DNA from: Pseudomonas sp. GM41(2012)
Lineage (GTDB): Bacteria > Pseudomonadota > Gammaproteobacteria > Pseudomonadales > Pseudomonadaceae
Direction: 5' to 3'
Assembly (NCBI RefSeq): GCF_000282315.2
Contig: NZ_AKJN02000006.1
Location: forward strand, 930,001-994,000
DNA length: 64,000 bases
The notes under the pieces are model-generated. The model was not told the DNA's origin and did no database searches. It saw only the letters and a program-made list of their open reading frames with translations. Below are positions 47,949 to 56,309 of the stretch, piece by piece. The translations under genes and the position numbers were made by a program. Within the stretch, counting starts at the first letter, position 1; every line of letters starts with the position of its first letter.

Positions 47949-49618
47949 GCCGACACCTCCAGCAGCTTCGGATAGACCTGCTCTTTGAACGGTTCCAGAC
48001 CGATGCGCTGCAAGGTGTCGACGAACACTTCCTCGCTCTCGCGGTAATTGACGAACGTGGCGATGATCTGCTCGATCACCCCGGGCACTTCGGCGGCGCT
48101 GAAGGACGGGCCGATGACTTTGCCCAATGCGCTGTTCTTGCCCTGAGCACCACCGAGGGTGATCTGGTACCACTCGCTGCCGTTCTTATCGACCCCCAGA
48201 ATGCCGATGTTGCCGATGTGGTGATGGCCACAGGCGTTCATGCAGCCGGAGATGTTCAGGCTGATGTCGCCCAGATCATGCAGATAGTCGAGGTCTTCGA
48301 AGCGTGCCTGAATGGCTTGCGCGATGGGGATCGACTTGGCATTGGCCAGCGCGCAGAAGTCACCGCCGGGGCAGGCGATGATGTCGGTCAGCAAGCCGAT
48401 ATTGGCGCAACCCAGCCCCTGTTCGCAGGCCAGGCACCAGAGCGAGTAGAGATCAGCCTTGGGCACGTCGGGCAACACAATGTTCTGTTCATGGGCGATG
48501 CGAATTTCGCCAAAACCGAACTGCTCGGACCAGCGGGCAACCGCCTCCATTTGCTCGGCCGTGACATCACCCGGCGGCGAGGCAATGCCTGGTTTGGTCG
48601 ACAGCACCACGCTGGCGTAGCCCGGCACTTTGTGCGGCTGAACGTTGCGCGACACCCAACGGGCGAAGGCCGGGGTTTCGGACAGGCGTGTGCCGAAGTC
48701 GAGGTCGGTGTCCGCCAGAGCGCGGTAGTCCGGCGGCACAAAGGCACTGGCCACGCGCTCATACTCGACGTCGGTCAACTGCGCCGGGCCATCCTTGAGG
48801 TACTGCCACTCTTCCTCCACTTCCCGGGCAAAGGCCTCGATGCCCAGCGCCTTGACCAGAATCTTGATCCGCGCCTTGTACTTGTTGTCGCGCCGACCGT
48901 GGCGGTTATAGACGCGCAGCACAGCTTCGACGTAAGACAACAGGTGTTGCCACGGCAACCCTTCGCGGATCTGTAAACCAAGGATCGGCGTGCGCCCCAA
49001 CCCACCGCCAACGATGACCCGCAGCAACATCTGTCCGTCGGGTCCCGGGTAAAGATAGAGGCCGATGTCATGCATCATGATCGCCGCCCGGTCCTGCTCC
49101 GCCGAGCAGATGGCGATCTTGAACTTGCGCGGCAGGAACAGGAATTCCGGGTTGATGGTTGACCACTGCCGGAGGATTTCCGCCAGCGGTCGCGGGTCGA
49201 TCATTTCATCCGCAGCCACCCCGGCAAAGGCTTCGGTGGTGATGTTGCGCACGCAGTTGCCGGAGGTCTGGATCGCGTGCATTTCCACTTGCGCCAGGCG
49301 TTCGAGGATGTCCGGCACCTGGGCCAGTTCGATCCAGTTGAACTGCATGTTCTGCCGCGTGGTGAAGTGGCCGTAGCCACGGTCGTAATCCCGGGCGATG
49401 CTCGCCAGCGTGCGCATTTGCGGCGCGCTTAACGTGCCGTAAGGAATCGCCACGCGCAGCATGTAGGCGTGTTTTTGCATGTACAGACCGTTTTGCAAAC
49501 GCAGCGGCAGGAATTCTTCTTCGCTTAGCTCATCCGCCATGAAGCGTTCGACCTGATCGCGAAACTGCGCGACCCGCTCAAAGACCAGGGCCCGGTCATA
49601 GTCATCGTACTGATACAT
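47945..49618 (-). CDS. cysI: Sulfite/nitrite reductase haemoprotein (siroheme, 4Fe-4S), CysI-like
   Basis: 557 residues, close to bacterial ferredoxin-type CysI/NirA. The siroheme-4Fe-4S cluster cysteines are CPGGDFC (C416, C422) and GCMNAC (C459, C463). The N-terminal half has the GYGHFTTRQNMQFNWI ferrite-fold motif and TSGNCVRNITTEAFAG. It catalyses six-electron reduction of sulfite to sulfide, or nitrite to ammonia; the sequence alone does not separate these. It lies head-to-head (264 bp) with an orphan ccoN. A separate housekeeping cysI-DUF934 pair (PA1838-PA1837 type) may exist elsewhere; this copy is in the PA4130-PA4129 setting. Confidence 0.92.
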   Translation of the reverse strand: MYQYDDYDRALVFERVAQFRDQVERFMADELSEEEFLPLRLQNGLYMQKHAYMLRVAIPYGTLSAPQMRTLASIARDYDRGYGHFTTRQNMQFNWIELAQVPDILERLAQVEMHAIQTSGNCVRNITTEAFAGVAADEMIDPRPLAEILRQWSTINPEFLFLPRKFKIAICSAEQDRAAIMMHDIGLYLYPGPDGQMLLRVIVGGGLGRTPILGLQIREGLPWQHLLSYVEAVLRVYNRHGRRDNKYKARIKILVKALGIEAFAREVEEEWQYLKDGPAQLTDVEYERVASAFVPPDYRALADTDLDFGTRLSETPAFARWVSRNVQPHKVPGYASVVLSTKPGIASPPGDVTAEQMEAVARWSEQFGFGEIRIAHEQNIVLPDVPKADLYSLWCLACEQGLGCANIGLLTDIIACPGGDFCALANAKSIPIAQAIQARFEDLDYLHDLGDISLNISGCMNACGHHHIGNIGILGVDKNGSEWYQITLGGAQGKNSALGKVIGPSFSAAEVPGVIEQIIATFVNYRESEEVFVDTLQRIGLEPFKEQVYPKLLEVSA

Positions 49619-49882
49619 GTGGCTACCTCATCAGGATTGATCGGGCTCTGCGGCTCGTTCACGAGGTAACGACTATGGACCTGCGGCGCAGCACGTTACA
49701 GATTCAGCTAAACACTAAAAAACCGTATCAGACTGCGGCTGATCACCGCAGGCATGCTCTTTATCTGATCCGCATAAACTCGGTTTTTCTGAGTCTGTTT
49801 TGTTTCCGGCAAGGTTTCTACAGTGCACGACATGCCAGTCCGGGTGGCCTGGCAAGACTTTGCAACCGTGGAAGCATTGACC

Positions 49883-51310
49883 ATGAGCACAGCAACAATC
49901 GGACAGGCCTATAACTACAAGGTCGTCCGCCAATTCGTCGTGGCAACCGTGGTATGGGGTGTCGTGGGGATGGCGATGGGGGTGTGGATCGCCTCGCAAC
50001 TGGTGTGGCCGCAGATGAACCTCGACCTGCCATGGACCACCTTCGGCCGCTTGCGCCCGCTGCACACCAGCCTGGTGATTTTCGGCTTTGCCGGCAGCGC
50101 GCAATTCGCCGCCAGTTACTACGCGGTGCAGCGCACCTGCCAGGTGCGGCTGTTTTCGGACAAGCTCGCGGCATTCACTTTTTGGGGTTGGCAGTCGGTG
50201 ATTGTGGTGATGCTGATCACCCTGCCGCTGGGCTACACCACCACCAAGGAATACGCCGAAATCGAATTCTCCGGCGCGGTGTGGATGACCGTGGTGTGGG
50301 TCGCTTACGCCATCGTGTTTTTCACCACCGTGGTGAAGCGCAAGACCAAGCACATCTACGTCGGCAACTGGTTCTTCGGCGCGTTTATCGTGGTGATCGC
50401 CATGTTGCACGTGGTCAATCACCTGGCGATTCCGGTGGACTGGTTCAAGTCCTACCCGGTGTATTCCGGGGCGACCGACGCCATGGTGCAGTGGTGGTAC
50501 GGGCACAACGCGGTGGGCTTCTTCCTGACCACCGGGTTCCTGGGGATGATGTATTACTTCGTGCCGAAACAGGTTGGGCGGCCGGTGTATTCCTATCGGT
50601 TGTCGATCGTGCACTTCTGGGCGTTGATCACCCTGTACATCTGGGCCGGCCCGCACCACTTGCACTACACCGCGCTGCCGGACTGGGCGCAGTCGCTGGG
50701 CATGGCGATGTCGTTGATCCTGCTGGCGCCAAGCTGGGGCGGGATGATCAACGGCATGATGACCCTGTCGGGTGCCTGGCATAAGTTGCGGACCGACCCG
50801 ATCCTGCGCTTTTTGGTGTTGTCCCTGGCCTTCTACGGGATGTCGACCTTCGAAGGGCCGATGATGGCGATCAAGACGGTCAACGCCCTCTCCCACTACA
50901 CCGACTGGACCATCGGCCACGTTCACGCCGGCGCTCTGGGTTGGGTGGCAATGATCACCTTCGGCTCGCTGTACCACATGATCCCGAAAGTCTTCGGACG
51001 CACGCAGATGTACAGCACGCCACTGATCAACCTGCACTTCTGGCTCGCAACCATCGGCACCGTGCTGTACATCGCCTCGATGTGGGTCAACGGCATCACC
51101 CAGGGCTTGATGTGGCGTGCGATCAACGACGACGGCACGCTGACCTACTCCTTCGTCGAAGCCTTGCAGGCCAGCCATCCAGGGTTCGTGGTGCGCTTCG
51201 CCGGCGGTGTGTTCTTCCTCAGCGGCATGTTGCTGATGGCTTACAACGTCTGGCGCACGGTGCGGGTTTCGGACATCGAAATGGCCCACCGCGAAGCGCA
51301 GATTGCCTGA
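49883..51310 (+). CDS. ccoN: Orphan cbb3-type cytochrome c oxidase catalytic subunit CcoN (CcoN4-like)
   Basis: 475 residues from the ATG preceded by GGAAG, with 12 helices. Haem-ligand region [16 protein letters not shown], the active-site/Cu histidine region [18 protein letters not shown] and [20 protein letters not shown], and the last haem pair in [17 protein letters not shown] are all present, so it is catalytically complete. No ccoO, ccoQ or ccoP is adjacent, so it must combine with subunits encoded elsewhere. In P. aeruginosa such an orphan CcoN4 gives the oxidase resistance to cyanide. The next gene is a small membrane protein. Confidence 0.93.
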   Translation: MSTATIGQAYNYKVVRQFVVATVVWGVVGMAMGVWIASQLVWPQMNLDLPWTTFGRLRPLHTSLVIFGFAGSAQFAASYYAVQRTCQVRLFSDKLAAFTFWGWQSVIVVMLITLPLGYTTTKEYAEIEFSGAVWMTVVWVAYAIVFFTTVVKRKTKHIYVGNWFFGAFIVVIAMLHVVNHLAIPVDWFKSYPVYSGATDAMVQWWYGHNAVGFFLTTGFLGMMYYFVPKQVGRPVYSYRLSIVHFWALITLYIWAGPHHLHYTALPDWAQSLGMAMSLILLAPSWGGMINGMMTLSGAWHKLRTDPILRFLVLSLAFYGMSTFEGPMMAIKTVNALSHYTDWTIGHVHAGALGWVAMITFGSLYHMIPKVFGRTQMYSTPLINLHFWLATIGTVLYIASMWVNGITQGLMWRAINDDGTLTYSFVEALQASHPGFVVRFAGGVFFLSGMLLMAYNVWRTVRVSDIEMAHREAQIA

Positions 51311-51325
51311 GGCGAGGGGCTTGAG

Positions 51326-51547
51326 ATGATTGAGGTCGTGCTGAATGTATTGGGCGTCGTGGGGCTTTGGCTGGCGGTTGAATACTGCCTGAAGCAGCAG
51401 ACGGCCGAGAGTCTGGATGAAGCCAGTTTGATTCCGTTTGCCGATGACCCGGAGGTGGCGCGGCGGGTGGAATTGGCGACGGGCAAGACCGTGAAGGCGG
51501 TGGCGCCGGAAGAAGCAAAACCTGACTGGGGCAATTTGGAGGTTTGA
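51326..51547 (+). CDS. Small single-helix membrane protein next to ccoN
   Basis: 73 residues: one helix (IEVVLNVLGVVGLWLAVEYCL, residues 2-22) and an acidic soluble tail. It starts 15 bp after the ccoN stop with GAGGGG upstream, so it is cotranscribed. Its size and layout suggest a CcoQ-like or oxidase-stabilising role; the sequence is not clearly CcoQ. It probably corresponds to the small gene after PA4133. Function inferred only. Confidence 0.8.
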   Translation: MIEVVLNVLGVVGLWLAVEYCLKQQTAESLDEASLIPFADDPEVARRVELATGKTVKAVAPEEAKPDWGNLEV

Positions 51548-51563
51548 GGGGTGTCAGTTGGAA

Positions 51564-51743
51564 CCACCCCTCACCCTAACCCTCTCCCCAAGGGGTAGAG
51601 GGGACTGACCGGGGTGTTCTTAGAGGTGCATCGACCTGAAATATCGAGTCGAACTCAGGTCTTGAAATGCATGGAGATCTGCTCCCTTTCCCCTCTCCCC
51701 TCTGGGGAGAGGGATGGGCGGGCGGCGTTCCGATGAGGGGTGG
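51564..51743. repeat. 180-bp dispersed repeat, copy 2
   Basis: The left end CCACCCCTCACCCTAACCCT and inner blocks match copy 1 at 46131-46312 in the same orientation. The right arm GAGAGGGATGGG is interrupted by CGGGCGGCGTTCCGA (51719-51733) before TGAGGGGTGG. The copies lie ~5.4 kb apart, both in spacers between convergent genes. Confidence 0.85.
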
Positions 51744-51752
51744 CCCTTGACC

Positions 51753-52247
51753 TTAGCCACGTTCGCGGGGAATCAGGCTCTGCAACTGCTGCGCCAAAAA
51801 ATTCGCATCAAAGGCAAAGGTATCCGGGTCTTTCAAGCCATTGGTCTTGCGCCATTGCCAACTGCTGGACGGTGGCAGGCACACCAGCGAAATGCTGCCG
51901 TACCGCGCCGCAGTCAGGCCCATCACGGCCAGTGAAATCTGACCACCGGCACCCATCACATCGGGCACAAATTCCACCGGTTTACCGGCGATCACAATGG
52001 ACAGCTTCTCGGTCTTGAAGGTCGACGTTTCGACTGGAACGCTCGGCCCCGAGGCGACATAGGCCTCGCGGCTTACCTCCAGCAGATTCGGCGCCTGGAC
52101 CGGTTCCAGCCATTGCTGGATCTGATCGAACAGTTCACCAATGCGCGTCGCCCATGCGGCCGATTGCGACTCGAACAGTTGCTTCTTGTGCGCTTCGCTT
52201 TCTGCGTAATGGCGAAGCATCTCACCCAGTTGCTGTACATCGTCCAT
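51753..52247 (-). CDS. Hypothetical soluble protein
   Basis: 164 residues, no signal peptide or helix long enough for a membrane. The N-terminal third is helical (MDDVQQLGEMLRHYAESEAHKKQ, IGELFDQIQQWLEP). The rest looks beta-rich with VEFVPDVMGAGGQISL and CLPPSSSWQWRK. I do not recognise a family. Coding frame and composition are normal for the region. It ends beside dispersed repeat copy 2. Next to, but not overlapping, the AraC-type gene (70 bp upstream, same strand). Confidence 0.75.
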   Translation of the reverse strand: MDDVQQLGEMLRHYAESEAHKKQLFESQSAAWATRIGELFDQIQQWLEPVQAPNLLEVSREAYVASGPSVPVETSTFKTEKLSIVIAGKPVEFVPDVMGAGGQISLAVMGLTAARYGSISLVCLPPSSSWQWRKTNGLKDPDTFAFDANFLAQQLQSLIPRERG

Positions 52248-52316
52248 TGCGGTGTTCCTTTGTTGACGCGGTGCTGCGGACTTTGAGCATGGCAGATGCG
52301 CGCTGCCGGCGTACGA

Positions 52317-53093
52317 CTAAAAGCGTGAACGGTATTGGCTGGGGGTCATGGCCAGGTATTTGCGAAAGGCACTGCCCATATGGGACTGATGGGCGAAGCC
52401 GGCGTCCAGGGCGATGTCGGCCAGGGACAGGTTGGTGTGTTCGATCATCCGGCGTGCCGCCTGAAGCCGCACTTCAACGAGGTAAGCGTGGGGTGTCAGG
52501 CCGATTGCCCGGGTGAAGTCGCGCAGAAAGCGCAGCTCGTTTTGCCCGTAGGTGGCGGCCAATTGTTCAAGGGTCAGGGGCTCGTGGAACTGCTCGGCGA
52601 TCTGGTCCAGCACTTGGGTGAAAACCCTGGACGTGGCATGTTGCGCGGTATCGACCTTTGGACTCACCAAACCAACGAATTCCATAGCCCTTTGCTCAAG
52701 CGCCAGCTTGTCCTGTTGCGGAGCGAGCAAAAGACGCCGCAATTCCCGGCCCAGCATCAGCGCGCGGCGATTGCCTGAAGACTGCACACGGTGGTCAACC
52801 GAGGGAAAATGCTGATCGGCGAACGGTTCGTCCAGACGCATCAGCAGGTATTCGCCACCGCTGGCCGATTCGGAAAACACTTCCACGCCGGCCGGGGTGT
52901 AAGCCAGCACGCCAGGCAAGGTGTCGAAATCCACCCGGTGATCCGAATCGATGGCGTGCACACCCTGTTGACGTTCCAGCGTCACCCCAAGGGTTTGCCA
53001 CTGCACCGGGTCGCGCGCGCTGTAAGCGGCTCGGGGCAAAAGCTGCAAGCAGAGTCTGCCGCCCAGCAGCTCTTGGCTCAGTGCCGTTGGCAT
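52317..53093 (-). CDS. AraC-family transcriptional regulator
   Basis: 258 residues from the ATG at 53093 (AGGAAA upstream); a longer frame to 53162 has no good ribosome site. The N-terminal half is a variable effector domain. The C-terminal ~100 residues hold two helix-turn-helix motifs (LTLEQLAATYGQNELRFLRD and NLSLADIALDAGFAHQSHMG) with the final YRSRF. It is divergent from the racemase gene, with 95 bp between, and is likely to regulate it; effector unknown. Confidence 0.92.
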   Translation of the reverse strand: MPTALSQELLGGRLCLQLLPRAAYSARDPVQWQTLGVTLERQQGVHAIDSDHRVDFDTLPGVLAYTPAGVEVFSESASGGEYLLMRLDEPFADQHFPSVDHRVQSSGNRRALMLGRELRRLLLAPQQDKLALEQRAMEFVGLVSPKVDTAQHATSRVFTQVLDQIAEQFHEPLTLEQLAATYGQNELRFLRDFTRAIGLTPHAYLVEVRLQAARRMIEHTNLSLADIALDAGFAHQSHMGSAFRKYLAMTPSQYRSRF

Positions 53094-53188
53094 GTGAAAT
53101 TTCCTGATAGATCGCGATGAAGAGCCACGGGTACTCTCAAATAAATGCATGCTCAAAAACAAAGGGTTGCCATCAACAGGAGCAAAAC

Positions 53189-53881
53189 ATGCGCACCATC
53201 GGCCTTATCGGCGGCATGAGCTGGGAGTCCAGCGCCGAGTATTACCGTCTCATCAACCAGCAGGTGCGCGACCGGCTCGGGCCGTTGCGTTCGGCAAAAT
53301 TGCTAATGTACAGCGTCGACTTTGGCCCTGTCGAACAGGCCCAGCATGCCGGGCGCTGGGACGATGCCGCGGCGATTCTGGTGGATGCGGCGCAGCGGTT
53401 GCAGGCGGGTGGTGCCGATTGCGTGGTGTTGTGCACCAACACCATGCACAAAGTGGCCGGGCAGATTCAGGCAGCGATCAGTATTCCGTTCCTGCACATC
53501 GCCGACCCGGCGGGTCGGGCTGCCGTCGAGGCTGGCGCGCTGAAAATAGGACTACTCGGCACAGCGTTCACCATGGAGCAGGACTTCCTCAAGGAACGCC
53601 TGACTTCGATGGGGCTGACCGTGCTGGTGCCGGAGGCCGATGAACGTCAGGCCGTCCACCGGATCATCTATGACGAGTTGTGCGTCGGGGTGGTCAGCGA
53701 GGCGTCACGCAAGGTGTATCAGCAGGTCATCGAATCACTGACCCGACGTGGCGCCCAGGCAATCATCCTCGGTTGCACCGAAATCGGCCTGCTGATCAAA
53801 CCCGAGCACAGCGCCCTGCCCTTGCTCGACACCACCGAACTGCATGCGCAGGCGGCGGTGGCGTTCGCGTTGGGCGAGTGA
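53189..53881 (+). CDS. Aspartate/glutamate racemase-family protein
   Basis: 230 residues from the ATG with AGGAG upstream. The two catalytic cysteines of the PLP-independent racemase fold are present in VVLCTNTMHK (C82) and IILGCTEIGLL (C196). The N-terminus RTIGLIGGMSWESSAEYY is typical of the YgeA/RacX branch, which acts on several amino acids. Cytoplasmic. The AraC gene upstream is divergent. Ends 1 bp before the 3' end of a GNAT gene on the other strand. Confidence 0.93.
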   Translation: MRTIGLIGGMSWESSAEYYRLINQQVRDRLGPLRSAKLLMYSVDFGPVEQAQHAGRWDDAAAILVDAAQRLQAGGADCVVLCTNTMHKVAGQIQAAISIPFLHIADPAGRAAVEAGALKIGLLGTAFTMEQDFLKERLTSMGLTVLVPEADERQAVHRIIYDELCVGVVSEASRKVYQQVIESLTRRGAQAIILGCTEIGLLIKPEHSALPLLDTTELHAQAAVAFALGE

Positions 53882-53882
53882 T

Positions 53883-54404
53883 TCAACCGGCCTTGGGCGT
53901 GCGACGCAGACGCGCCATGCTCAAGGCATCCACCAGCACGCCGTCACGCACGGCGTAGTCGCGAAACAATCCTTCGGTGTCGAAGCCGAACTTGCGATAC
54001 AGCCCGATGGCGGCCTCGTTGTCGGCGTACACCGAAAGCTCGAGCCGTTGCAGGTTCATCCAGTTGTCGGCGATGTCCAGCGCCGCCGCCAACAGCTTCG
54101 AGCCGACACCCTTGCCCTGCCAGGCCACCGCGACGCCCATGCCGAGATTACCGGCATGGCTGCGGCGGATCCGCGAGAACTGCTCCAGGCCAATATTGCC
54201 GATGACCGTCCCTTGATGCAGCGCCACCAGCTGCACCACACGCTCGTTGTCCGACTCCAGACGCTTGCGCCAGACTTCGGTGGACTGAAACGGCATTTGC
54301 AGCACCTGACGGGTAATGGCCGGGTCGTTGTAGAGCGCGGTAATGCCGTCGATGTGGGATTCGTTGAAACGTTCGAGGGTGATAACAGCGTCAGTGGCGG
54401 GCAT
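53883..54404 (-). CDS. GNAT-family N-acetyltransferase (RimJ/PhnO-like)
   Basis: 173 residues from the ATG (MPATDAVITL) with AAGGA upstream. Acetyl-CoA binding motif GVAVAWQGKGVGSKLL and C-terminal LYRKFGFDTEGLFRDYA. These are typical of the L-amino-acid / spermidine acetyltransferase-like group in Pseudomonas, but the acceptor is unknown. Convergent with the racemase gene (1-bp gap). Confidence 0.92.
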   Translation of the reverse strand: MPATDAVITLERFNESHIDGITALYNDPAITRQVLQMPFQSTEVWRKRLESDNERVVQLVALHQGTVIGNIGLEQFSRIRRSHAGNLGMGVAVAWQGKGVGSKLLAAALDIADNWMNLQRLELSVYADNEAAIGLYRKFGFDTEGLFRDYAVRDGVLVDALSMARLRRTPKAG

Positions 54405-54475
54405 GGGTGATTCATCCTTGATACAGGCATGGCCGCCCACTCTATACCGCGTACTTGCGATATGGCGAGGGTCAG

Positions 54476-54580
54476 TGTGGGAGCGGCGGTGCGGCGATCC
54501 GACTTGCTCGCGAAGGCGATTGCACATTCAACAATGATGTCGACTGCCAGTCCCCGTTCGCGAGCAAGCCCGCTCCCACA
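54476..54580. repeat. REPIN with a long insert in the left stem
   Basis: Left: TGTGGGAG, then CGGCGGTGCGGCGATCCGA (54484-54502), then CTTGCTCGCGAAGG; the usual sequence is GTGGGAGCGAGCTTGCTCGCG. Right: TTCGCGAGCAAGCCCG..CTCCCACA, normal. It lies between the GNAT gene and the 3' end of the LysR gene (both minus strand). Confidence 0.88.
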
Positions 54581-54593
54581 TTTTGGACTGTGT

Positions 54594-55574
54594 TCAGCCT
54601 TCAAACCACTCCCGCCGCTCTTCGAAGGTATTCTGGATCAGCTCAACAATCATCCGCACCTGCGCTGCCCCCTCGGACTCGGCATTGACCGCCATCCACA
54701 CCTGACGCTGCATCGGTTGACTGAACAGCCCCGGCAATTCAATCAGGCCGCGGTCGAAGCGGCTGATGTATCCGGGCAACAGGCCAATGCAGGCGCTGCA
54801 ACGGATCATCTCCAGCATCAGCTCATAGGAATGCAACTGCACCACCCCGGCCAGGCGCTGATCCACGAGGGTATTCCACGGCCGGAAACAGTCGACCTGA
54901 CGGTCATGCTGCCATTGCACCAACAGGAAATCCGTCAAGTCGTCGAGGCTGTCTGGCCGCGACGCGACCCGTGAATACCGTTTGGCGATGTGAGGCAGGT
55001 AGTCGAGCCGTGCCAGACGCCGGGGCTCGCTGACCGCAAAACTCGGGCCGGGCAGCGGTGATTCGGTGCCGGCCAGCCACAGCACCACATCGGCGCTGAC
55101 CGCTTGCAGGGACAGTTCGCTGTCCAGGGTGATGATGTCCAGGCGCACGCTGGCGTTGCGCCGCAACAAGGCAACCAGATCGCGACCGAGAATGTCATGC
55201 AGGATCGATTCGGCGACGGCCAGGCGAATCAACGGCTGTTCGATCACCGGCAAGTCGCGCTCGTGGGCCAGGGCAATCAACTGCGATTGCAGCTGCAATC
55301 CGTCACGACTGAGGGCAACGCCATTCTCTGAGTGACTGAACAGCGAACACTGCAGTTGCGCTTCAAGCTGCGCCAATTGTTTGCGCAACTGGGTGGCCTT
55401 GATATTGAGACTGCGAGCCGCCTGCATGAAACAGCCGCAACGGGCACTGACCCGAAAAGACTGCGCCAGTACCGGATCAATCCCTGCCGCCAGTGTGCGC
55501 CAGGATGAAGTTTTTTCTACGGGCGAGCGGTACTCGGCAACTCGCTGACGCTCTGTGGTTTCCATGAATCGCAT
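54594..55574 (-). CDS. LysR-type transcriptional regulator
   Basis: 326 residues. The HTH (residues ~36-92, with FMQAARSLNIKATQLRKQLAQLE) is preceded by a longer-than-usual ~30-residue N-terminal arm. The effector domain (~110-320) is of the LysR substrate-binding type. GGGAG lies 6 bases before the first ATG (55574). The HTH is diverged (Leu-Asn-Ile-Lys instead of the usual LNVSQPALS). Target not known; no divergent partner is adjacent, since the next gene (55662) is on the same strand. Confidence 0.88.
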   Translation of the reverse strand: MRFMETTERQRVAEYRSPVEKTSSWRTLAAGIDPVLAQSFRVSARCGCFMQAARSLNIKATQLRKQLAQLEAQLQCSLFSHSENGVALSRDGLQLQSQLIALAHERDLPVIEQPLIRLAVAESILHDILGRDLVALLRRNASVRLDIITLDSELSLQAVSADVVLWLAGTESPLPGPSFAVSEPRRLARLDYLPHIAKRYSRVASRPDSLDDLTDFLLVQWQHDRQVDCFRPWNTLVDQRLAGVVQLHSYELMLEMIRCSACIGLLPGYISRFDRGLIELPGLFSQPMQRQVWMAVNAESEGAAQVRMIVELIQNTFEERREWFEG

Positions 55575-55661
55575 CGCTGACTCCCTGTCGATCTGTCCTT
55601 GAAAGCCTCATCCTGCGCAGGGTTTATGAACCTGACGTGACACTCGAGGCGGAAAATCGAT

Positions 55662-56102
55662 TCAGCCTCCAGGGGTTTGCCGAAAACTCACCGCCAGTCG
55701 ATTCCAGCTGTTGATGGTCGTGACGGCGATGGTCAGGTCGACCATCTCGCCTTCGTTGAACTGCTCCCGGGCCTGAGTGTAAACGTCGTCCGGCACATGG
55801 CTTTCAGAGAGCAGCGTGACGGCTTCGGTCCAGGCCAGCGCCGCGCGTTCTCGCGCATTGAAAAAGCCGCTGTCGCGCCAGACCACGATCGAATACAACC
55901 GACGGTCAGTCTCGCCGAGTCGCCGGGCATCCACCGAGTGCATGTCGGTGCAGAAAGCGCAGCCATTGAGTTGCGAGGCACGGATCTTGATCAAGTGCAG
56001 CAAGGCCGGCTCGATGCTGAGGTTGCTGGTCAACGCCTCCATGGCAATCATCGCTTTCATCGCTTTGGGCGATGCGCTGTAGTAATCCAGGCGGGCGTTC
56101 AT
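55662..56102 (-). CDS. Carboxymuconolactone decarboxylase / AhpD-like protein
   Basis: 146 residues. The redox motif CAFCTDMHS (CxxC..H) is the AhpD-like catalytic site. YYSASPKAMKAMIAMEALTS at the N-terminus is typical of the alkylhydroperoxidase AhpD-core branch rather than PcaC. Probably a small cytosolic peroxidase or oxidoreductase. GAGG precedes the ATG. The MocR gene (56310) is divergent and is the likely regulator. Confidence 0.92.
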   Translation of the reverse strand: MNARLDYYSASPKAMKAMIAMEALTSNLSIEPALLHLIKIRASQLNGCAFCTDMHSVDARRLGETDRRLYSIVVWRDSGFFNARERAALAWTEAVTLLSESHVPDDVYTQAREQFNEGEMVDLTIAVTTINSWNRLAVSFRQTPGG

Positions 56103-56189
56103 GGCGTGACCTCGTGGATCGAATGTGTGCCCCCCAAGGTAGGCGTTGATACACAGGCGTTACAGATCCAATTCTGCGAAATACCCGTG

Positions 56190-56210
56190 GACCACTCAGG
56201 CACCAGACCA
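56190..56210. promoter_or_regulatory. Possible MocR operator (direct repeat) between two divergent genes
   Basis: GACCA at 56190-56194 is repeated at 56206-56210 (16-bp period) in the 207-bp gap between the AhpD-like gene and the MocR gene. MocR proteins bind direct repeats in such gaps. The repeat is short and may be chance. Confidence 0.25.
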
Positions 56211-56309
56211 ATCGGAGGTTTTTCGCCCACGCAACTTTTGCGCAGGCGCTCATGCGGGTAATCTGGCCCGACGCACACGCGCCTCAATCGCCCCAGGAGC
56301 TTCGCCGGT

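Noticed and set aside
49619..49882. ANR/FNR box upstream of ccoN
   Set aside because: No TTGAT-N4-ATCAA match was found by reading. TTGATCGGGCTCT at ~49637 lacks the second half-site.
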